Below are positions 25,610-34,238 of a stretch of DNA of 64,000 nt, piece by piece. The stretch covers positions 1-64,000 of the forward strand of contig CAZTPA010000009.1 in assembly GCA_964614525.1 (NCBI GenBank). Direction: 5' to 3'. Below the pieces are notes generated by a model, which had not been told where the DNA came from, made no database searches, and was given only the letters and a program-made list of their open reading frames with translations. The translations under genes were made by a program, and so were the position numbers. Every line of letters starts with the position of its first letter. The first letter of the stretch is position 1. The stretch is from PWND01 sp964614525 (lineage in GTDB: Bacteria; Bacteroidota; Bacteroidia; Bacteroidales; UBA7960).

Positions 25610-26863
25610 TTACAGATTCATTTCATTTTTAATTTTCTCGAAATCTTTAAGAAAAGCGGCATTCGCATTTTGGCAAGAACCTCCAAGCTTTTCTGTAGAA
25701 AACTCTTTATAAAAATCAGGATTAAAATTCTCTTTAGAGCTATACATAAGTGGGATGTTGATTCTAATCCCGGCAACAGGGTTTCCTGCACGATCAAATT
25801 TTCCAATATTTGGTTTATGATTTTTGATAAACCATGAACATACTCCAAATCTCTCATATATTTTACCCCAGGTATCACCGCTTTTCACAGAATAAATAGT
25901 ATCTGGTGGAACAAACAAGGCTTTTTCTGCAGCTAAGTCTGTGTGCTCATCTACTTGTTCCTTAACCTCTTCGGATATTTTTAAATCACTCGAAGGATTT
26001 GGGTTGTGGATAAAAAGATCATATACCATATAAAAAAAGAACAAAGCTATCATACCTATAATTATCATATTTCCGATAGGATGTTTTATTATTCGAGGTA
26101 ATTTAAAATTATCAGAAACAATCTTCTTTTTTTCATTTTGCACCGGGGTAAAAGATCTTTCAATATTTTCAATATTATAAAAGGTAATAAGCTGTATAGA
26201 AACATTTTCCTTTCCACTCAACTGAGTTTCAAGATCAACAAGTCTGCTAACTTTAGTATGTAAAGGCATTGGATCGGAAAGAATAGTTTTTACTGATTTT
26301 TCCGGTATAGTTTCAAGAAACTGTTCCGAACAAATGAGTAACATATCATCGTCAACCGGAATAAAAGGATGCTCGCAAGCTGAAGGAGTAATTATCTTAT
26401 CAGAACCTAATAAAACTTGCTCTTCGTCTTCATCACCTTTTGTAGTATATGCAAGCGGATAAAGCTTTCTACCATTAAAAAAATACAAAGCATTTTCTCC
26501 AATATTAGAAAAATACACTTTGTTATCTCTTATTAATACGCACAAACATGCTGCTTTCATGCCTTCAAAATTTTCATGTTTATATCCATATTCATGAATA
26601 TAACCACTAGCATAAACTAAGGCATTTACAACTGCTTGTGCAGGATCATCTACAAAATCATTTTCCAAATAATAAGAAACTCTCTCAAGAGCTATTTCGG
26701 CAGCTTTAGCATCTTTTTGTTCATTGCTGTATGCACTGCACAAAATCAAAGCGTAACCATTAGGAGTTTCAAAAGCTCCAACTGTTTCTCGAATTTGTTC
26801 GTTATCTGAATATTTTTGTGAATGATAAGCGTATTCAAAGGTTTTTAATTTCCTGGTAGCCAT
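25610..26863 (-). CDS. Degenerate PP2C-fold protein with membrane anchor and LysM
   Basis: Residues ~1-235 follow the PP2C fold (VYFSNIGENALYFFNGRKLY, MLLICSEQFLETI, GKENVSIQLI). Where active PP2C enzymes have DGxGG, this has CSAYSNEQ; SDG is SEQ and the last Asp is Glu. The metal site is thus broken and the protein is probably a pseudophosphatase. A membrane helix follows (~268-287), then an external segment and a LysM domain (~318-365: YSVKSGDTWGKIYERFG) that could bind peptidoglycan. It may report wall state to a cytosolic partner (inference). ATG 26863 is preferred to TTG 26869. Confidence 0.8.
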   Translation of the reverse strand: MATRKLKTFEYAYHSQKYSDNEQIRETVGAFETPNGYALILCSAYSNEQKDAKAAEIALERVSYYLENDFVDDPAQAVVNALVYASGYIHEYGYKHENFEGMKAACLCVLIRDNKVYFSNIGENALYFFNGRKLYPLAYTTKGDEDEEQVLLGSDKIITPSACEHPFIPVDDDMLLICSEQFLETIPEKSVKTILSDPMPLHTKVSRLVDLETQLSGKENVSIQLITFYNIENIERSFTPVQNEKKKIVSDNFKLPRIIKHPIGNMIIIGMIALFFFYMVYDLFIHNPNPSSDLKISEEVKEQVDEHTDLAAEKALFVPPDTIYSVKSGDTWGKIYERFGVCSWFIKNHKPNIGKFDRAGNPVAGIRINIPLMYSSKENFNPDFYKEFSTEKLGGSCQNANAAFLKDFEKIKNEMNL

Positions 26864-26970
26864 GATCAATACGTTTTAAAGTGTCTGATCTTCAATTTTC
26901 ATGTAAAATTAACAATATTACTATAATTGCAATGATAATGTTTAAAAAGAAAATCCAATCAAATGAATAT

Positions 26971-27750
26971 TTATATTAAGACTGCATTTGCAATGTCAAA
27001 GAAGATTTCAACATCCAGTTGTTCCGGCCTTTTGCCGGGAATGCTTTCAGGCAAAACACTCCAGTCGATTTGCATTCCTTTCAATGAATTCCTGAGGGTT
27101 TTTCGACGTTGATTAAAGGCTGTTTTTACAACAGAGAAAAGGAGTTTTTCACTGCAAGGCAATTCCATGTCTGTTTTATGCTGCATTCTAATTACAGTCG
27201 ACTTCACTTTTGGTGGCGGGATAAAAACATTTTCACTAACATGAAAAAGCCATTCAGTAGTATAAAAAGCTTTACAAAGTACGCTAAGTATGCCATATGT
27301 TTTACTTCCCGGACCGGCACAAACCCTCATTGCAACTTCCTTTTGAAACATCCCGACCATCTCAGGTATCTGTTTATGATTTTCAAGAATCTTAAAAAGT
27401 ATTTGTGTTGAAATATTATACGGAAAATTTCCAATTACTGCAAAATTCTTATTATCAAGATAATCAGCAAAATTCACTTTTAGAAAATCTTCTTCAATAA
27501 TATTGTTCTCAATTTTGGGATATCTCTCTTTCAGAAAGGCGACAGAATCTCTGTCAACTTCAATTCCATACCAATTAAACATTTGCCTTTCAATTAAAAT
27601 ATCAGAAAGCACACCCATTCCGGGGCCAACTTCCACAACATCATTATAGTTCTCATGTCCGCTAAGGCTATCAACAATTTTTACAGCTATGTTTTTATCT
27701 TTAAGAAAATGCTGTCCCAAGCTTTTTTTCGGTTTTACAAAGCTGTCCAT
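26971..27750 (-). CDS. rsmA: 16S rRNA dimethyladenosine transferase
   Basis: RsmA (KsgA) dimethylates two adjacent adenosines at the 3' end of 16S rRNA using S-adenosylmethionine. The protein has the start KKSLGQHFLKDKNIA, SAM motif I EVGPGMGVLSDIL, the catalytic loop IGNFPYNIS, and the C-terminal VKTAFNQRRKTLRNSLKG. The length of 259 is normal. It lies 21 bases after the TPR gene and 100 bases before the PP2C-LysM gene, in a run of minus-strand genes. Confidence 0.97.
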   Translation of the reverse strand: MDSFVKPKKSLGQHFLKDKNIAVKIVDSLSGHENYNDVVEVGPGMGVLSDILIERQMFNWYGIEVDRDSVAFLKERYPKIENNIIEEDFLKVNFADYLDNKNFAVIGNFPYNISTQILFKILENHKQIPEMVGMFQKEVAMRVCAGPGSKTYGILSVLCKAFYTTEWLFHVSENVFIPPPKVKSTVIRMQHKTDMELPCSEKLLFSVVKTAFNQRRKTLRNSLKGMQIDWSVLPESIPGKRPEQLDVEIFFDIANAVLI

Positions 27751-27771
27751 TTCAAAAATTTAGTGAATATT

Positions 27772-29604
27772 TTAATTAAGCATTCTCTCCCGCAATCTGC
27801 GAAAATGATTTCTTGCAACAACTGCATGGATACTTCCGGGATATTCCGTCAATATCTTCTGATACAATTCAATAGCTTTTTCCGGGTCATTAAAAATTCT
27901 CTCATTAATTTCCGCTCTTTTAAATAAAGCTTCATCAGCTAAGATATCATTAGGAAAATGCTCTACAATAAAAGCCAAAAGGCTATCTGCTACTTCATAA
28001 TTTTCCTGATAAATTTTTATATCAGACTTTACAAATAAAACTTCATCAAGTATAGGATGTGTTGGAAAATTCTCTACTAAACTATCAAGTATCAGCTCAG
28101 CTTCCTTGCGCTTATTCATATAAATAAGCTTTTCTGCCTTTGAAAATTTTTCCAGAGGAGTGGTGTCTTCATCGAAATCAATATTATCCTGAATTATCAA
28201 AGACAACTTCATGGCATCATTAGCTATTAGCTTAGATGTTGCGGATTTCAGAACATCCAGTTGAGCTTTAGCCCAATCAAATTCACCAATAAAATATGAA
28301 AGACGGGCGTTTTTAAATCTTGCTTCATGAGCAATAGGATCATCTTTAAAAGTTCTGTCCACCTCAGCATATAGCAAATTAGCATCCCAAATATCTCCAA
28401 TAAGCACAAGTATATCTGCAAGTTCAACCTGACATTCCGCCTTTACTCTTCTATTCAAAGTATTTAAAGAAATTGCATGTTGAAGTAATTCCACAGCCTC
28501 ATCACTTTTATCCAGATAAAATGCTTTCATATTTGCAAGATTTCTGAGAAGGACAACAGACTGTGCGTTAACCCCTAAATTTTCCAATGCTTTTTCATAC
28601 TTTTGTTCAACAACATAGAGATTTTCTTTTTCAAAATCAAAATCAGATACTACTTTAAGAAACTCAACATCTAACATTCCTATTTGTGCATTGAGATAAT
28701 GAGGATTTTCTTTCCCCAAATTTATTACATATTGAAAACCATCAATAGCTACTTCAAAATCATTATTTGATTTGCTGAGTTTAGCCACATGCAGTACAAT
28801 ATCGCCACCCCTGCTTAATCTTCTGTCCAGAGCTTTTGCTTGATTTAAAGCTAATCTAAAATCTTTCTGCTGAATTGAAAGCCAAAGTAGCATTTCAGAA
28901 TAAATAAAGTTAGAAGGATTATCCTGAGTTCGTTCGATAAGAACTTTTCTAAGTGCATTATTCTTTTTAAAATCAGGATCATCGGCAACGGCATCTTGTA
29001 AAATTCCCTGAACTTCTTCAATATATGATTCTCCAAGATTGAACATGTCAACATATTCATTCATCATCGCTTCATAATCTTGTTTTTGCTTATAAATCAG
29101 TGCTATTTGCCTGTTAAAAGGATAGTTGTCTCCAAACATATCCCTGCCTTTGAGGTATGTTTCCAAAGCATAATCATGGTATTCTCTAAATTCAAAAGCA
29201 TTAGCAAGAGAGATAACGGAATTAGGGTTTTTATCCAGGTCAGAAATAAGGCCTTCAAGTAGTCTTCGGGATCGCCTTTTATTATCATCAATATCCATTA
29301 TCCAACCCAAATCAACTTCATACCTGATCTCTTGAGGAAATCGTTTGATCTGGCTCTTAACAATTTTCCGGGCTTCTTTTAAATCCTCAAGTTCAATATA
29401 GCAATCTAAAAGTCTGTTGTAAAAAATCGGTGAATCAGGTTTGTTTTCAAAAAGCTCTTCATACAAAACAACAGCTTTATTGTACTCTCCATTTCTGAAA
29501 TACTCAGCAGCAAGCTGTTCATCCATATCTTGGGCAAACACACAAATATTTGCAAAGACGAATAAAACGAGCGGAAAAGAAATTCTCATGAAAGTTTTGA
29601 TCAT
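27772..29604 (-). CDS. Exported TPR protein
   Basis: The 610-residue protein begins with a signal peptide (MRISFPLVLFVFANICVFAQ; the ATG 15 bases upstream adds five residues). It then consists of TPR-like helices throughout, with clear units near residues 30-130 (AEYFRNGEYNKAVVLYEELF) and at the C-terminus (ADEALFKRAEINERIFNDPE, AIELYQKILTEYPGS). It is likely periplasmic and scaffolding. The C-terminal repeats resemble outer-membrane assembly lipoprotein-type TPRs, but no lipobox is present. It sits between serS and rsmA; whether their products interact is unknown. Confidence 0.85.
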   Translation of the reverse strand: MIKTFMRISFPLVLFVFANICVFAQDMDEQLAAEYFRNGEYNKAVVLYEELFENKPDSPIFYNRLLDCYIELEDLKEARKIVKSQIKRFPQEIRYEVDLGWIMDIDDNKRRSRRLLEGLISDLDKNPNSVISLANAFEFREYHDYALETYLKGRDMFGDNYPFNRQIALIYKQKQDYEAMMNEYVDMFNLGESYIEEVQGILQDAVADDPDFKKNNALRKVLIERTQDNPSNFIYSEMLLWLSIQQKDFRLALNQAKALDRRLSRGGDIVLHVAKLSKSNNDFEVAIDGFQYVINLGKENPHYLNAQIGMLDVEFLKVVSDFDFEKENLYVVEQKYEKALENLGVNAQSVVLLRNLANMKAFYLDKSDEAVELLQHAISLNTLNRRVKAECQVELADILVLIGDIWDANLLYAEVDRTFKDDPIAHEARFKNARLSYFIGEFDWAKAQLDVLKSATSKLIANDAMKLSLIIQDNIDFDEDTTPLEKFSKAEKLIYMNKRKEAELILDSLVENFPTHPILDEVLFVKSDIKIYQENYEVADSLLAFIVEHFPNDILADEALFKRAEINERIFNDPEKAIELYQKILTEYPGSIHAVVARNHFRRLRERMLN

Positions 29605-29675
29605 CTTGCTTTAAATAATTATTTAGTAAATATGATATTCTAAAAAGCTTCTATATTAAACAGGAAAGAATAGAA

Positions 29676-30947
29676 TTAATCAATAAATTCAAAGCCGGTA
29701 TATTTTACCAGTTCCTTTGGAATCTTTATTCCCTTTTCTGTTTGATTATTTTCCAATAGAGCAGCTACTATTCTAGGTAACGCAAGAGCACTTCCGTTTA
29801 GTGTATGAGCCAATTGAGTTTTGCCTTCACTGTTTTTGAATCTCAGTTTCATTCTATTAGATTGAAAAGCCTCAAAATTTGAAACAGAGCTCACTTCCAG
29901 CCATCTTTTTTGTGCTGCCGACCATACTTCCATGTCGTAAGTTAAAGCAGAAGCAAAACTAAGATCACCACCACAAAGCCTTGCAACTCTAAAAGGAAGT
30001 TCCAGCTTTCGCAGCAAACCCTGAACATACTGAGTCATTTCATTTAAGGCATCATAACTTTTGTCAGGATGAGTAATTTGTACTATTTCAACTTTATCAA
30101 ACTGATGCAATCTGTTAAGACCTCTAACATCCTTACCGTACGAGCCGGCTTCTCTGCGAAAACAAGAAGAGTAAGCAGTACATTTAACCGGCATTTCATT
30201 TTCAGAAAGAATTTTATCTCTAAAAATATTTGTCACCGGCACTTCAGCTGTTGGAATAAGATAAAGATTATCGATTTGCACATGATACATCTGTCCGTCT
30301 TTATCGGGTAATTGCCCGGTAGCAAAAGCAGATGCTTCATTAACCATTAATGGTGGCTGATATTCTACATAACCGGCATTTATTGCTTCCTCCAGAAAAA
30401 ATGAAATTAGTGCCCTTTGTAGTTTGGCTCCTTTGCCGACATATACGGGGAAACCCGCGCCGGTAATCTTTGTTCCCAGCTCAAAATCTATAATATTATA
30501 TTTTGCAGCAAGATCCCAATGAGAGAGGACATTATCACCTAAGTCAAAGATATCTCCTTCAGAATGAATTATTTCATTATCTTCTTCAGATTTGCCTGCG
30601 GGAACTTTTTCATTTGGCAAGTTTGGTAAAACAAGCAAAAGCTTTTCATACTCTTTGTTGAGCTCTTCAAGCTTAATATTAAGATCCTTTGATTTTTGCT
30701 TTAACTCAACAGTTCGTTCTTTTAATTTATTTGCCTCTTCAGTTTGGCCTGTCTTAAAAAGTTCTCCGATTTTTTTTGACATTAAATTACTTTCTGCCAA
30801 CACATCATCAAGGCCTTTTTGAGTTTCTCTTCTTTGACTATCTGTATTAAGCAATTTCTCAACAGTAGTTTTAGCATCAAAGTTTTTGATTTTTAATCTT
30901 TCAATAACTTCAGCGCTATTGTCCCTAATTTTATAAATTTCAAGCAT
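29676..30947 (-). CDS. serS: Seryl-tRNA synthetase
   Basis: This class II synthetase charges tRNA-Ser. An N-terminal coiled-coil arm (~1-105) binds the tRNA extra arm. The catalytic core has motif 2 (CFRREAGSYGKDVRGLNRLH) and motif 3 (GSALALPRIVAALLENNQ), and the serine-binding TAEVPVTN. The length of 423 is standard. It lies on the same strand as rpmA, separated by a terminator. Confidence 0.98.
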   Translation of the reverse strand: MLEIYKIRDNSAEVIERLKIKNFDAKTTVEKLLNTDSQRRETQKGLDDVLAESNLMSKKIGELFKTGQTEEANKLKERTVELKQKSKDLNIKLEELNKEYEKLLLVLPNLPNEKVPAGKSEEDNEIIHSEGDIFDLGDNVLSHWDLAAKYNIIDFELGTKITGAGFPVYVGKGAKLQRALISFFLEEAINAGYVEYQPPLMVNEASAFATGQLPDKDGQMYHVQIDNLYLIPTAEVPVTNIFRDKILSENEMPVKCTAYSSCFRREAGSYGKDVRGLNRLHQFDKVEIVQITHPDKSYDALNEMTQYVQGLLRKLELPFRVARLCGGDLSFASALTYDMEVWSAAQKRWLEVSSVSNFEAFQSNRMKLRFKNSEGKTQLAHTLNGSALALPRIVAALLENNQTEKGIKIPKELVKYTGFEFID

Positions 30948-31011
30948 TTTTCTAAGTATTATTAATTAAAGTTCCAAAATTAATAAGAAACAATTATATT
31001 ATTCATTATCC

Positions 31012-31054
31012 AAAAAAATATAGCCGCTCCACGATAAAATCACGGGCGGCTATA
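31012..31054 (-). terminator. Terminator of rplU-rpmA
   Basis: On the minus strand TATAGCCGC (31054-31046 complement) and GCGGCTATA (31027-31019 complement) form a perfect 9-bp stem, followed by seven T. It lies 30 bases after rpmA. Confidence 0.9.
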
Positions 31055-31084
31055 ATATTTTACATAAAACAAACCTGTTTTGTA

Positions 31085-31351
31085 CTATTTTTCGGCAGCA
31101 ACAGGTTCTATGTAAACGAATGATTTGTTATCAGCTTTTTTTCTAAAAACTACCTTACCATCAGACAGAGCATATAAAGTGTGGTCTTTGCCCATACCCA
31201 CGTTAAGTCCGGGATTATGAACTGTACCTCTTTGTCTTACAATGATATTTCCGGCAGTAGCCATTTGGCCTCCAAAAAGCTTAACGCCCAATCTTTTACT
31301 ATGGGATTCTCTTCCGTTACGTGAACTACCGGCTCCTTTCTTATGTGCCAT
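31085..31351 (-). CDS. rpmA: 50S ribosomal protein L27
   Basis: This is an 88-residue protein with the L27 start MAHKKGAGSSRNGRESHSKR and the core LGVKLFGGQMATAGNIIVRQ. The N-terminal extension cleaved in some Firmicutes is absent, as expected. It is the second gene after rplU, with 29 bases between, and is followed by a terminator. Confidence 0.98.
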   Translation of the reverse strand: MAHKKGAGSSRNGRESHSKRLGVKLFGGQMATAGNIIVRQRGTVHNPGLNVGMGKDHTLYALSDGKVVFRKKADNKSFVYIEPVAAEK

Positions 31352-31380
31352 AATTTCAAAATTTTAGGGTTAAAAAATAA

Positions 31381-31692
31381 CTAAGCAACTATTTCCTCAA
31401 TTTGTATTTGAGTCATTTGTTGCCTGTGGCCATTAAGTTTTTGATAGCCTTTTCTTCTTTTTTTCTTAAAAACCAGAATTTTATCTGATTTAACGTGTGC
31501 CAATACTTTCGCTTTAACTTTAGCACCGTTCACAACAGGAGCGCCTACTTGAACCTTGTCACCATCTGCTAAAAGAAGAACCTGGTCAAACTCAACATTT
31601 GCACCTTCTTCTTGAATCAGCTTGTTAACATAGATCTTCAGGTCTTTTTCTATCTTAAATTGCTGTCCTGCTATATCTACAATTGCATACAT
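31381..31692 (-). CDS. rplU: 50S ribosomal protein L21
   Basis: This is a 103-residue protein with the typical start YAIVDIAGQQFKIEKDLKIY and end FKKKRRKGYQKLNGHRQQMT. It is the first gene of the rplU-rpmA operon, preceded by an almost ideal Bacteroidota promoter. Confidence 0.98.
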   Translation of the reverse strand: MYAIVDIAGQQFKIEKDLKIYVNKLIQEEGANVEFDQVLLLADGDKVQVGAPVVNGAKVKAKVLAHVKSDKILVFKKKRRKGYQKLNGHRQQMTQIQIEEIVA

Positions 31693-31740
31693 GTTTATAA
31701 ATGGTTTTAATTAACTATAATAACTATAATAATCGGGGTG

Positions 31741-31770
31741 CAAAGATAAGTTTTTTTTCATTAAGAACAA
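31741..31770 (-). promoter_or_regulatory. rplU-rpmA promoter
   Basis: On the minus strand TTG (31770-31768), exactly 19 bases, TATCTTTG (31748-31741), then GCACCCCG. This is the best promoter match in the window. The ATG of rplU is 49 bases downstream. Confidence 0.85.
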
Positions 31771-31946
31771 TTAATGAATAAAAAAATATTAATAAATGTC
31801 ACATATTTTTATTTAGATATCATTTATTCTACATAAGATGAGTATTTCAGGGTCAAATAGTCTTAAATCTTCCATAATTATGTATTTTAGTATAAAAAAC
31901 AAAGTTATCTGTTTAAAATTATTTATGATAAGTGTAATTTTTCACC

Positions 31947-32062
31947 TAACTTTGCACTGTCGGTAGCAGGTATTTTAAGCCGTTTAAACCTTTTTCTCTG
32001 CTTGCACAAATAAAGAGAAACCTGTTACCGACATTTATTTTTTTATCTGCTTTAACCGGCTT
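31947..32062 (+). promoter_or_regulatory. Promoter and structured leader of the LytTR gene
   Basis: TAACTTTG (31947-31954) predicts a transcript start near 31959. There TGTCGGTAGCAGG (31958-31970) begins and pairs with CCTGTTACCGACA (32021-32033), 12 of 13 bp, followed by TTTATTTTTTT. An inner stem TTTCTCT/AGAGAAA (31993-31999, 32014-32020) extends it. AAGCCGTTTAAA (31977-31988) in the loop can instead pair with TTTAACCGGCTT (32051-32062), 11 of 12, just before the ATG. The layout is of an attenuator or RBS-masking switch. Confidence 0.55.
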
Positions 32063-32066
32063 TATT

Positions 32067-32909
32067 ATGATTAGCAACATAAATCAGTTAAACCAACTAT
32101 TAAAATCAAACCTAAAACTTGCTTTAAGCATTAGTTTTGGTGTTTTTCTTTTTATACTGTTTTATCAACCGTTTTCAGTAGAAAAGTTTGATGATACAGA
32201 CTGGTTAATATTTGTAACCGGTTTAACTGCAATTGTTTTCATTTTAATAATGTTAGTAAGAGTTGGATTTCCGTGGTTTACAAACAAAAACTATGAGGAA
32301 CTTCAAAAGCCGGCTTTTCTTTATAAAATCGGCGGAATAATTTTGTTTGTTTTAAACTTAATTTCTTTCCTTTTTTATCTGCATTATTTAGGTTCAATAG
32401 AAATATCTTTGGATTTACTAACCAAGGTTGTTTTTATATGCCTGGCACCGCCTGTTATATTGTGGATTAATGACAAATATAAAAGAGCCAGTTTGCAAAA
32501 TGAAACTCTTTTTAATGAGAAGAAGCTTTTGGAAAAACAATTGGAAAAACATGAAAGTGCATACCAAAACACATCAATAGAGCTGGCATCTGAAAACAGT
32601 AAAGAGGTTTTTGATATCAGTATCTCAAATATTGCGTTCATTCAATCTGCTGACAATTATGTTGAAGTCGTATATAAAGAAGATGGAGAATTTAAGAAAA
32701 AACTACTTCGAAATACATTAAAAAATATAGAGTTGCAACTCAAATCCTTTTCAAATTTTGTGCGTTGTCACAGGTCATTTATTGTAAATACATACTTAAT
32801 TGAAACAAATAAAAAGGATTTAAACAAGATGTGGCTTGCTATCAAAGGCTTGGGACAGAAAATACCGGTTTCAAGACAATATTTAATAAAGCTGAAAGAG
32901 GCTATTTAA
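32067..32909 (+). CDS. Membrane-bound LytTR-family transcriptional regulator
   Basis: The 280-residue protein has four hydrophobic segments between ~18 and ~135. A short coiled-coil linker (NEKKLLEKQLEKHESAYQ) follows, and then a C-terminal LytTR DNA-binding domain (~172-280: DISISNIAFIQSADNYVEVV, LKSFSNFVRCHRSFIVN, PVSRQYLIKLKEAI). It lacks a receiver domain, so a signal probably acts through the membrane part. No histidine kinase is adjacent. Its leader shows the structured element described above. LytTR membrane proteins of this build are common in Bacteroidota; targets are unknown. Confidence 0.9.
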   Translation: MISNINQLNQLLKSNLKLALSISFGVFLFILFYQPFSVEKFDDTDWLIFVTGLTAIVFILIMLVRVGFPWFTNKNYEELQKPAFLYKIGGIILFVLNLISFLFYLHYLGSIEISLDLLTKVVFICLAPPVILWINDKYKRASLQNETLFNEKKLLEKQLEKHESAYQNTSIELASENSKEVFDISISNIAFIQSADNYVEVVYKEDGEFKKKLLRNTLKNIELQLKSFSNFVRCHRSFIVNTYLIETNKKDLNKMWLAIKGLGQKIPVSRQYLIKLKEAI

Positions 32910-33004
32910 GGGCGTTGGGACAAGTGTCATTCACCCCACAAATTTAACATTTATCCCCTAAACAATCGTTTTACCACCTGAGAAGAGTTACTAATCCCAT
33001 AGTT

Positions 33005-33035
33005 TTGTTATCCTTTGATGCAAGAATTATCTTTG
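33005..33035 (+). promoter_or_regulatory. Promoter of the nitronate monooxygenase-like gene
   Basis: TTG (33005-33007), 20 bases, TATCTTTG (33028-33035). ATG at 33064. A strong match to the Bacteroidota pattern. Confidence 0.8.
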
Positions 33036-33063
33036 CGCTGAATAAAAAAAGGATAAAATTAAA

Positions 33064-34152
33064 ATGCAAGAATTTATTAAAAATTTGAAACCAATAAAAA
33101 TTGGTAACTTAACAGTTAACATTCCAATACTACAAGGAGGAATGGGCATAGGGGTCTCTATGTCGGGTATGGCAGCAGCTGTAGCCAACGAAGGAGGCGT
33201 TGGAGTAATTTCCAGTGCAGGTTTGGGTTTATTAAATCGTTATAAAGGACTAAATTATATTGAATCAAATATTCAGGCCTTAAAAGATGAAATAAAGAAG
33301 GCCCGTGAAAAAACAAAAGGACTTATTGGCATAAATATAATGGTAGCCATGTCGAATTTTGCAGACATGGTAAAAACTTCAATATCTGAGAAAGCTGATA
33401 TAATATTTAGTGGAGCCGGACTTCCATTGGACATGCCTTCATTTTTAAAAAAAGACAGTGTAACTAAATTAGTTCCAATAGTTTCCTCAGGAAGAGCAGC
33501 GAAGATTATTTGCGAAAAATGGAAAAATCAATATGATTATCTGCCTGATGCTGTGGTGGTTGAAGGTCCAAAAGCCGGTGGTCATCTGGGATTCAAAGCA
33601 AACCAGATAACAGATGATAACTTTTCATTAGAGCAGCTTATTACAGACGTTGTGTCTACGGTTAAGATATTTGAAGAGCAGTATAATGTCAAAATTCCTG
33701 TAATTGCTGCCGGTGGTATATATACCGGGCAAAACATTCATGATATAATGAAGCTGGGAGCTTCCGGTGTACAAATGGGTACCCGTTTTGTAACTACAAA
33801 TGAATGTGATGCCTCAGATGCTTTTAAACAAGCATATATAGATTCAAAGGCCGAAGATGTCGGAATTATTAATAGTCCGGTTGGTATGCCGGGAAGAGCA
33901 TTGAAAAACAGTTTTATTGATAAAGTAAATCTGGGAGAAAAGCATCCAATCAGCTGTCCGTACAAATGTATAAGAACCTGCAATGCAGAAACCAGTCCAT
34001 ACTGTATAGTAAAGGCCCTTATAAGCGCATATAAAGGTAATTTCAAAAATGGATATGCTTTTGCTGGAAGCAATGCATACAAGGCAGAAAAGATTATTTC
34101 CGTAAAAGAAACTTTTCAGAATATAAGAGATGAGTATGAGCTTGCAAAATAG
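33064..34152 (+). CDS. Nitronate monooxygenase / FabK-type flavoprotein
   Basis: This is a TIM-barrel FMN enzyme of the nitronate monooxygenase family: PILQGGMGIGVSMSGMAAAV, EGGVGVISSAGLG, VVEGPKAGGHLGF, IPVIAAGGIYTGQNI and GASGVQMGTRFVTT. The C-terminal part has Cys-x3-Cys-x3-Cys-x7-Cys (SCPYKCIRTCNAETSPYC), as in a clade of Clostridia and Bacteroidota; it may bind metal or Fe-S. Without biochemical data it could be nitronate oxidase or an enoyl-ACP-reductase-like enzyme; nothing in the neighbourhood indicates fatty acid synthesis. It has its own promoter and a terminator. Confidence 0.87.
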   Translation: MQEFIKNLKPIKIGNLTVNIPILQGGMGIGVSMSGMAAAVANEGGVGVISSAGLGLLNRYKGLNYIESNIQALKDEIKKAREKTKGLIGINIMVAMSNFADMVKTSISEKADIIFSGAGLPLDMPSFLKKDSVTKLVPIVSSGRAAKIICEKWKNQYDYLPDAVVVEGPKAGGHLGFKANQITDDNFSLEQLITDVVSTVKIFEEQYNVKIPVIAAGGIYTGQNIHDIMKLGASGVQMGTRFVTTNECDASDAFKQAYIDSKAEDVGIINSPVGMPGRALKNSFIDKVNLGEKHPISCPYKCIRTCNAETSPYCIVKALISAYKGNFKNGYAFAGSNAYKAEKIISVKETFQNIRDEYELAK

Positions 34153-34173
34153 AACCGGAAAAAGAAAGTTACT

Positions 34174-34224
34174 AAAAGAAAAGCCTAAAACTTAAGAAAG
34201 TCATAAGTTTTAGGCTTTTCTTTT
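34174..34224. terminator. Bidirectional terminator, 21-bp perfect stem
   Basis: The 21 bases at 34174-34194 (AAAAGAAAAGCCTAAAACTTA minus its last base shown partly) are exactly complementary to 34204-34224, around a 9-base loop. A-rich and T-rich ends give U-tracts on both strands, serving the convergent nitronate monooxygenase and DMT permease genes. Confidence 0.93.
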
Positions 34225-34238
34225 GTACAATTGCATGT

